A stretch of 26,832 bases of DNA, taken from assembly GCA_002495525.1 (NCBI GenBank), contig DAFS01000055.1, positions 1 through 26,832 on the forward strand, written 5' to 3'. Positions 23,564-26,832 of this stretch are shown here, piece after piece (position 1 is the stretch's first letter; each line of letters opens with the position of its first letter). The DNA is from Euryarchaeota archaeon UBA89 (lineage in GTDB: Archaea > Thermoplasmatota > Poseidoniia > Poseidoniales > Thalassarchaeaceae). The translations under genes and the position numbers were made by a program. Below the pieces are notes generated by a model that saw nothing but the letters and a program-made list of their open reading frames with translations, was not told where the DNA came from and searched no databases.

Positions 23564-24505
23564 ATGGAACAAATTGTTCGAGCCATTCTTAATTCTCGAA
23601 CTGTGAGTTTGGATCCAGTTGAGGGAAGTTTCGATATTTATGGTTTTAAATGTCTAGGTATGGCAGAAAAGCCAGTTGATATTGAGAACATGAGTGATTC
23701 ATTGGTATATATTTGGCATGTAAAATCAGATATATTACCAGTCTCAAGAAATGAAATTGAAAGATGGTCTATTGACGCCCCTGGTGATAGACATTGGATA
23801 TTAAGTGAAAGAGAAATTTCTGCTGATTTATTCAGAGATTTTCCTGATAATTTCAGAGCAATTATTTGGGGTCCAGAAAAACTATCCAGGTGGATTGGTG
23901 AATCTGTCCTTAGAGGTGATTTGATTGTCGGAAGTAATCCTATCAATGGAACCCTGGATCAAAATCCTTCAATAGATAGTATTCCAATCAAAGAAAAAAC
24001 AGAAATAGTCACTCTCAAAACAATTTTTGACTTAGAAGATTGGTTAAATAACGAACCCTCTGGTTCAATAAATTCAATTCCTGTATTTTTAGTAGTTAAA
24101 TTATGGAAATTATCTGGTGTAATGATTAGCCCTGATTCAACTAAAGATAGCAAAAAATGGTCCTTTATTGAAGATCCATGGATGAATAAAATTTTTCCTT
24201 TCACAGAAGAACAGATCTTTCTAAACCCTCCTAATCTTCATCAAATTCAACCTTCTAAGGACAAATGGCTTTCCAATCAAAATCTAAAGTCAAATCTTAA
24301 ACCAATACTCGATTATAGAAAGAAAGAAAAATCTAATGATGGGATTGAATTAGTTAAATCTACGATGCTTGAGTGGTGGAGAGTAGACCTGTCATCACTA
24401 ATTTTTGATTTCGAGTATGCCCAAATACCAGCTTGGAGATTAAAATTTGATGATGGCGAAGAAAAAATCCTCCATAGCCATAATGGAATGACCTACAATT
24501 TGTAG
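23564..24505 (+). CDS. Unrecognised protein with weak restriction-endonuclease-like N-terminus
   Basis: A protein of 313 residues that I do not assign to a family. The first 120 residues read like a compact alpha/beta domain: SFDIYGFKCLG, then VYIWHVKSDILPVSRNEIERW, then HWILSEREISADLFRDF and FRAIIWGPEKLSRWIGESVL. The order resembles the Mrr-type PD-(D/E)xK pattern of Asp (D24), then hydrophobic-x-K (K54), a helix after PVS-EI, and a strand with Ser followed by a helix. The middle catalytic acid or Gln is replaced by His52, so activity is doubtful. The rest (about 125-313) is hydrophilic with many Trp/Pro and ends in a W-R-L-F-D-G-E strand region. It stands alone after the polymerase operon and converges on the coiled-coil genes one base away. 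Nuclease function is a guess. Confidence 0.7.
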   Translation: MEQIVRAILNSRTVSLDPVEGSFDIYGFKCLGMAEKPVDIENMSDSLVYIWHVKSDILPVSRNEIERWSIDAPGDRHWILSEREISADLFRDFPDNFRAIIWGPEKLSRWIGESVLRGDLIVGSNPINGTLDQNPSIDSIPIKEKTEIVTLKTIFDLEDWLNNEPSGSINSIPVFLVVKLWKLSGVMISPDSTKDSKKWSFIEDPWMNKIFPFTEEQIFLNPPNLHQIQPSKDKWLSNQNLKSNLKPILDYRKKEKSNDGIELVKSTMLEWWRVDLSSLIFDFEYAQIPAWRLKFDDGEEKILHSHNGMTYNL

Positions 24506-24506
24506 A

Positions 24507-25382
24507 TTAATTTCTTTGTAATGCCATCAATTCTTCTGTAGACAGAGTGTCACCTGACATTAATCTGGACATTAAATCAGTAACTTCTAGTTTACTACCA
24601 TCGTCATCTTCAGCATTCTTTTCCTGTGCATTCATTGCCTTAAATAGGTCTTGTATAGAATGAATACTCCTCAGTGATACAACATATTTATTGTGTAATA
24701 AGTCTGCTTCCCTTTTCGAACGAATCACTCCTTCCTGAGAAGAATTTGCCTTTGCTCTCAATCTGTCTACTTCCTCTGACAATTCTATCATTAAATCATG
24801 GGATTCTTGAGCAGTAGTAACTGCATCTTCAACAAGTCTATGAGCATCCTCTTGTAATCTCGCTGCCTTCCTTATTTGTGATTCTAATTCGGAGAAAATA
24901 TTATCCTTTTTTTCTTGTTTAACTTCTTTAAGTTCTTGGTATAACTTTTTCATTTGTCGTCCAAAGTCTTTTTCTTTTTTACCTGGAAAATGGCCATGAT
25001 TAAATCTCATTTCCAACTTATTTATATCAGCTTGGATAGTTCTTTCATTACGTTTCTTATCTTTTTTCTCAATTTTTTTATGTTCTTCCATGGGTTTTTT
25101 TTCTTGTAACTCTGCTCTAAGTTGTTTCAAAATAGTTGATCTTTCTGCACGAATAATTTTCAATTCTTTAACTTTAGAATTTGCCTCATCTCTAATTACT
25201 TTTTGATTTTGAACTTCGCTAATTAATTCTTTGACCTGTCTATTTATTTCATTTCTTTCAGTCAAATATTTTTTTACTTTAGCATTCCAACTATCCCTAT
25301 CGTCCCGGAATTCAGATAGTTTCTCATCCAATGATGAACTTTTAGGTGTAAGGACTCCTCTAACTTCGTCAAAATCCATCAT
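24507..25382 (-). CDS. Archaeal coiled-coil protein (COG1340-like)
   Basis: A protein of 291 residues, nearly all charged coiled coil: a long heptad stretch (about 15-110), a short break with FNHGHFPGKKEKDFGRQM (the NHGHF segment may be a hinge), and a second coil (about 140-245). The C-terminus (276-290) carries SGDTLSTEELMALQR. The next gene upstream has almost the same motif, and the family pattern G..Ls..El..L is typical of COG1340 proteins. Function is unknown in this family; roles in RNA handling or cell organisation have been proposed from context only. The start is ATG 25382 (ATG 25379 follows at once), with AGGTG about seven bases upstream and a TATA-like palindrome 41 bases upstream. 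It therefore probably has its own promoter in addition to readthrough. Confidence 0.75.
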   Translation of the reverse strand: MMDFDEVRGVLTPKSSSLDEKLSEFRDDRDSWNAKVKKYLTERNEINRQVKELISEVQNQKVIRDEANSKVKELKIIRAERSTILKQLRAELQEKKPMEEHKKIEKKDKKRNERTIQADINKLEMRFNHGHFPGKKEKDFGRQMKKLYQELKEVKQEKKDNIFSELESQIRKAARLQEDAHRLVEDAVTTAQESHDLMIELSEEVDRLRAKANSSQEGVIRSKREADLLHNKYVVSLRSIHSIQDLFKAMNAQEKNAEDDDGSKLEVTDLMSRLMSGDTLSTEELMALQRN

Positions 25383-25415
25383 TAGCTAACACCTAACAGA
25401 ATGTCCGAGTTAATA

Positions 25416-25429
25416 CCCTCATATAAGGG
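25416..25429 (-). promoter_or_regulatory. TATA-like element in a near-palindrome
   Basis: CCCTCATATAAGGG, almost palindromic, in the 76-base gap between two coiled-coil genes. On the minus strand CTTATATGAG is centred 41 bases before ATG 25382. This would put transcription initiation about 15 bases before the ATG and include the AGGTG ribosome site. The symmetric arms could also bind a dimeric regulator. Confidence 0.4.
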
Positions 25430-25458
25430 CATAGGAAGGATATAAAATGGCCAACTGC

Positions 25459-26439
25459 TCAATCATCTCTTTTAGAAACTCTTGACCCCATTCGAGCTCC
25501 ACCTCTAGCGACACCGAGTCTTCGATGTTGTTTCTTTCCTTTATTTTTCCTTGATGCCTTTTTCTTAGTTTTTTCTGTATTACTTTTTGTTAACTCTGCG
25601 AGGCCTCCAGTTCGAAGTAATGCCCCCAATTCTTGTGTATTTAACGAATCTCCACTACTAGCCCTATCCTTTACTTCTGAGATTTTTATTGGTTTTCCTC
25701 TACTGCTGGTCACTCTAAGGTAGGTCCTTAGACGATTTGCTTCTTTCCTCAATACCTTTCTTTCCTCAGAAATCTTGTCTAATTGTATATCGATTTTTTT
25801 AATCCTTTTACTTATCTTTCTTACATCAGAACGATTCACATTACTTGAATCAATTTCTTTCTCAGAAGAAGACGATTCCTTATCATTACTCTTAACGGAA
25901 TCTTTTCTTGTAGCATCTAATTCCTTAGTAATGGTCCTTATTTGTTTTATATGGTTTACGTAATCTTCATGAAATTTTTCCGAATCTTGTTTCCTTGTAT
26001 ATGCTGCTTGGAGTTCGAAAAATCTTCTGAACATGTCAATTTCTCTATGAAGGGTTGGCACTGCGGTTAAATCATTATCAATAGTAACTAATCTCTGGTG
26101 GGTTTCAGCCATCCATTCCGATAGAATACTAGATGGTGGTGGTATAGATACATTAACAGAATCCCTCCTTTTTCTAGAATCTTCGGCTAATTTCCTGGAT
26201 TGATGAAATTTCTTTAATAGCCCCCTTCTTTCATCACTAATGGCCTCATTTTCTCCAACTGTTTGACGTAATGATTTTACTATTTCTACTTGATTTTTTC
26301 TTTCATTCCTCAATGATTGATGTTCATCTTCAATTGTTCTAATTTCACGTTCAATTTTTTTGGATAATAATTTTACTTCTTTGTGAGATATTTCTTCTAA
26401 ATCTGAGAAGATCCCATCTTGAGGCTCAGAATCGTTCAT
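25459..26439 (-). CDS. Coiled-coil protein with very basic C-terminus
   Basis: A protein of 326 residues. Coiled-coil regions (about 18-95, 120-175 and 205-245) are separated by a Pro-containing break (SIPPPSS) and a Ser/Lys/Asp-rich linker (about 178-205). Residues 262-276 carry SGDSLNTQELGALLR, matching the C-terminal motif of the downstream gene's product at 10 of 15 positions. Beyond it is an added tail of 50 residues rich in Lys/Arg/Gly (KKKASRKNKGKKQHRR, then GVARGGARMGSRV), which could contact RNA or DNA. It begins in an ATGA overlap with the preceding gene. The shared motif and operon point to paralogues or subunits of one filamentous or scaffold complex. No enzymatic domain is visible. 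Confidence 0.75.
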   Translation of the reverse strand: MNDSEPQDGIFSDLEEISHKEVKLLSKKIEREIRTIEDEHQSLRNERKNQVEIVKSLRQTVGENEAISDERRGLLKKFHQSRKLAEDSRKRRDSVNVSIPPPSSILSEWMAETHQRLVTIDNDLTAVPTLHREIDMFRRFFELQAAYTRKQDSEKFHEDYVNHIKQIRTITKELDATRKDSVKSNDKESSSSEKEIDSSNVNRSDVRKISKRIKKIDIQLDKISEERKVLRKEANRLRTYLRVTSSRGKPIKISEVKDRASSGDSLNTQELGALLRTGGLAELTKSNTEKTKKKASRKNKGKKQHRRLGVARGGARMGSRVSKRDD

Positions 26440-26832
26440 TCTTCTTCCTCCCTTTTCTTGTTATCTAATTTTTTTCCTCTTTCATTATTTTTTTTCCTAG
26501 CAAAAGAAGAATCTCCGCCCTCAGCGACCTTTCTTTGTGCAGATAATAAATCTTTGAACCCATCACCTAATTCACCAAATCCTTTATCCAGTCTTCTTTC
26601 CCAATACTCTACGGCTTTATCAGACTGTGAAAGCAATTCTTTTGCCCTGTCTAACTGCCTTCGGATTTCACGTAGGTCATCTCTAATTTTCTGTTGTTTC
26701 TCGTGTTGTGGTTGAGCTTTTTCTACACCATCAAGCATTTTTCTATGTGATTTATCGGCTAGCCTATATAGTGAATTCATTTCTCTTCTCGCATCTATGT
26801 ATGTAACCATCTCAGGATTTAAATCTCTTCTC
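26436..26832 (-). CDS. Coiled-coil protein (5'-partial)
   Basis: The frame is open to the right edge: seven further codons (RRDLNPE) precede the first ATG at 26810, with no stop. The gene therefore probably starts outside the window, although ATG 26810 cannot be excluded. The visible part is a charged helical protein with heptad character (REIRRQLDRAKELLSQSDKAVE) and a short Gly-containing break (KGFGELGDGFKDL). It ends in a highly charged Lys/Arg/Glu tail (KKNNERGKKLDNKKREEEE). The stop overlaps the next coiled-coil gene by four bases (ATGA). It is the first visible member of a three-gene coiled-coil operon; no domain family is recognised. Confidence 0.7.
   Translation of the reverse strand, partial: RRDLNPEMVTYIDARREMNSLYRLADKSHRKMLDGVEKAQPQHEKQQKIRDDLREIRRQLDRAKELLSQSDKAVEYWERRLDKGFGELGDGFKDLLSAQRKVAEGGDSSFARKKNNERGKKLDNKKREEEE

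Noticed and set aside
25775..26715. Plus-strand open frames (25775-25963 and 26419-26715) in the coiled-coil region
   Set aside because: They are Ser/Leu/Phe-rich mirror images of Lys/Glu-rich coiled-coil codons; the minus-strand genes are coupled by ATGA overlap and share a motif.
1..26832. CRISPR arrays, insertion sequences, prophage genes or attachment sites
   Set aside because: No regularly spaced direct repeats, transposase or integrase motifs, or terminal repeat pairs were seen.

Overview
The window looks like a piece of an AT-rich, gene-dense planktonic archaeal genome, most likely Marine Group II (Poseidoniales) or a close Thermoplasmatota relative. The evidence is a complete archaeal RNA polymerase operon (rpoH, an unsplit rpoB, rpoA', rpoA'', rpl30e), a probable RNase P Pop5 subunit, a divergent FtsZ, a COG1340-type coiled-coil cluster, and a quinol-oxidising cytochrome b/Rieske gene set. 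The lineage is an inference from gene content; no rRNA gene is present.

Layout. (1) 1-2094, plus strand: the end of a B12-dependent methylmalonyl-CoA mutase subunit, its MeaB/ArgK-type GTPase, a polyprenol-kinase-like membrane protein and a 57-residue single-TM protein, all joined by overlapping stop/start codons. (2) 2142-4007: asparagine synthase behind a TATA box placed for a leaderless mRNA. (3) 4021-4650, minus strand: a two-cluster ferredoxin and a small membrane protein, with a three-TM protein on the other strand at 4731-5006. (4) 5000-10785, minus strand: a five-gene respiratory operon. In transcription order it encodes a Reeler-like exported protein with a CxCH motif, a two-TM protein, a Tat-dependent Rieske protein, a b6-type cytochrome b, and a 929-residue fusion of the cytochrome b C-terminal half (subunit IV) to an HdrD/GlpC-like Fe-S module. 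(5) 10933-12522, plus strand: a TPR-like protein, the FtsZ-like GTPase and probable Pop5. (6) 12514-13887, minus strand: a HemK-like methyltransferase fused to biotin-protein ligase. (7) 13941-14080: a GC-rich, hairpin-rich intergenic stretch that may be a structured RNA. (8) 14160-23482: the RNA polymerase operon, in which RpoH and RpoA'' carry the same extra N-terminal module. (9) 23564-24505: an unrecognised protein with a weak nuclease-like pattern. (10) 24507 to the right edge, minus strand: three coiled-coil genes.

The strongest candidate for an undescribed system is the respiratory operon. Membrane segments and charges in the 929-residue protein place its Qo-type PDWY motif outside, next to the exported Rieske domain. 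They place two [4Fe-4S] sites and two CCG domains in the cytoplasm, close to where haem bH would lie. The partner cytochrome b also keeps the Cys that holds haem ci (cn) in b6f complexes. Together these suggest a bc-type complex with a second, cytoplasmic electron route through an Hdr-like module, possibly using the ferredoxin encoded nearby. Other notable items are the module shared by two polymerase subunits, the tail-less FtsZ homologue, the methyltransferase-biotin ligase fusion and the candidate RNA.
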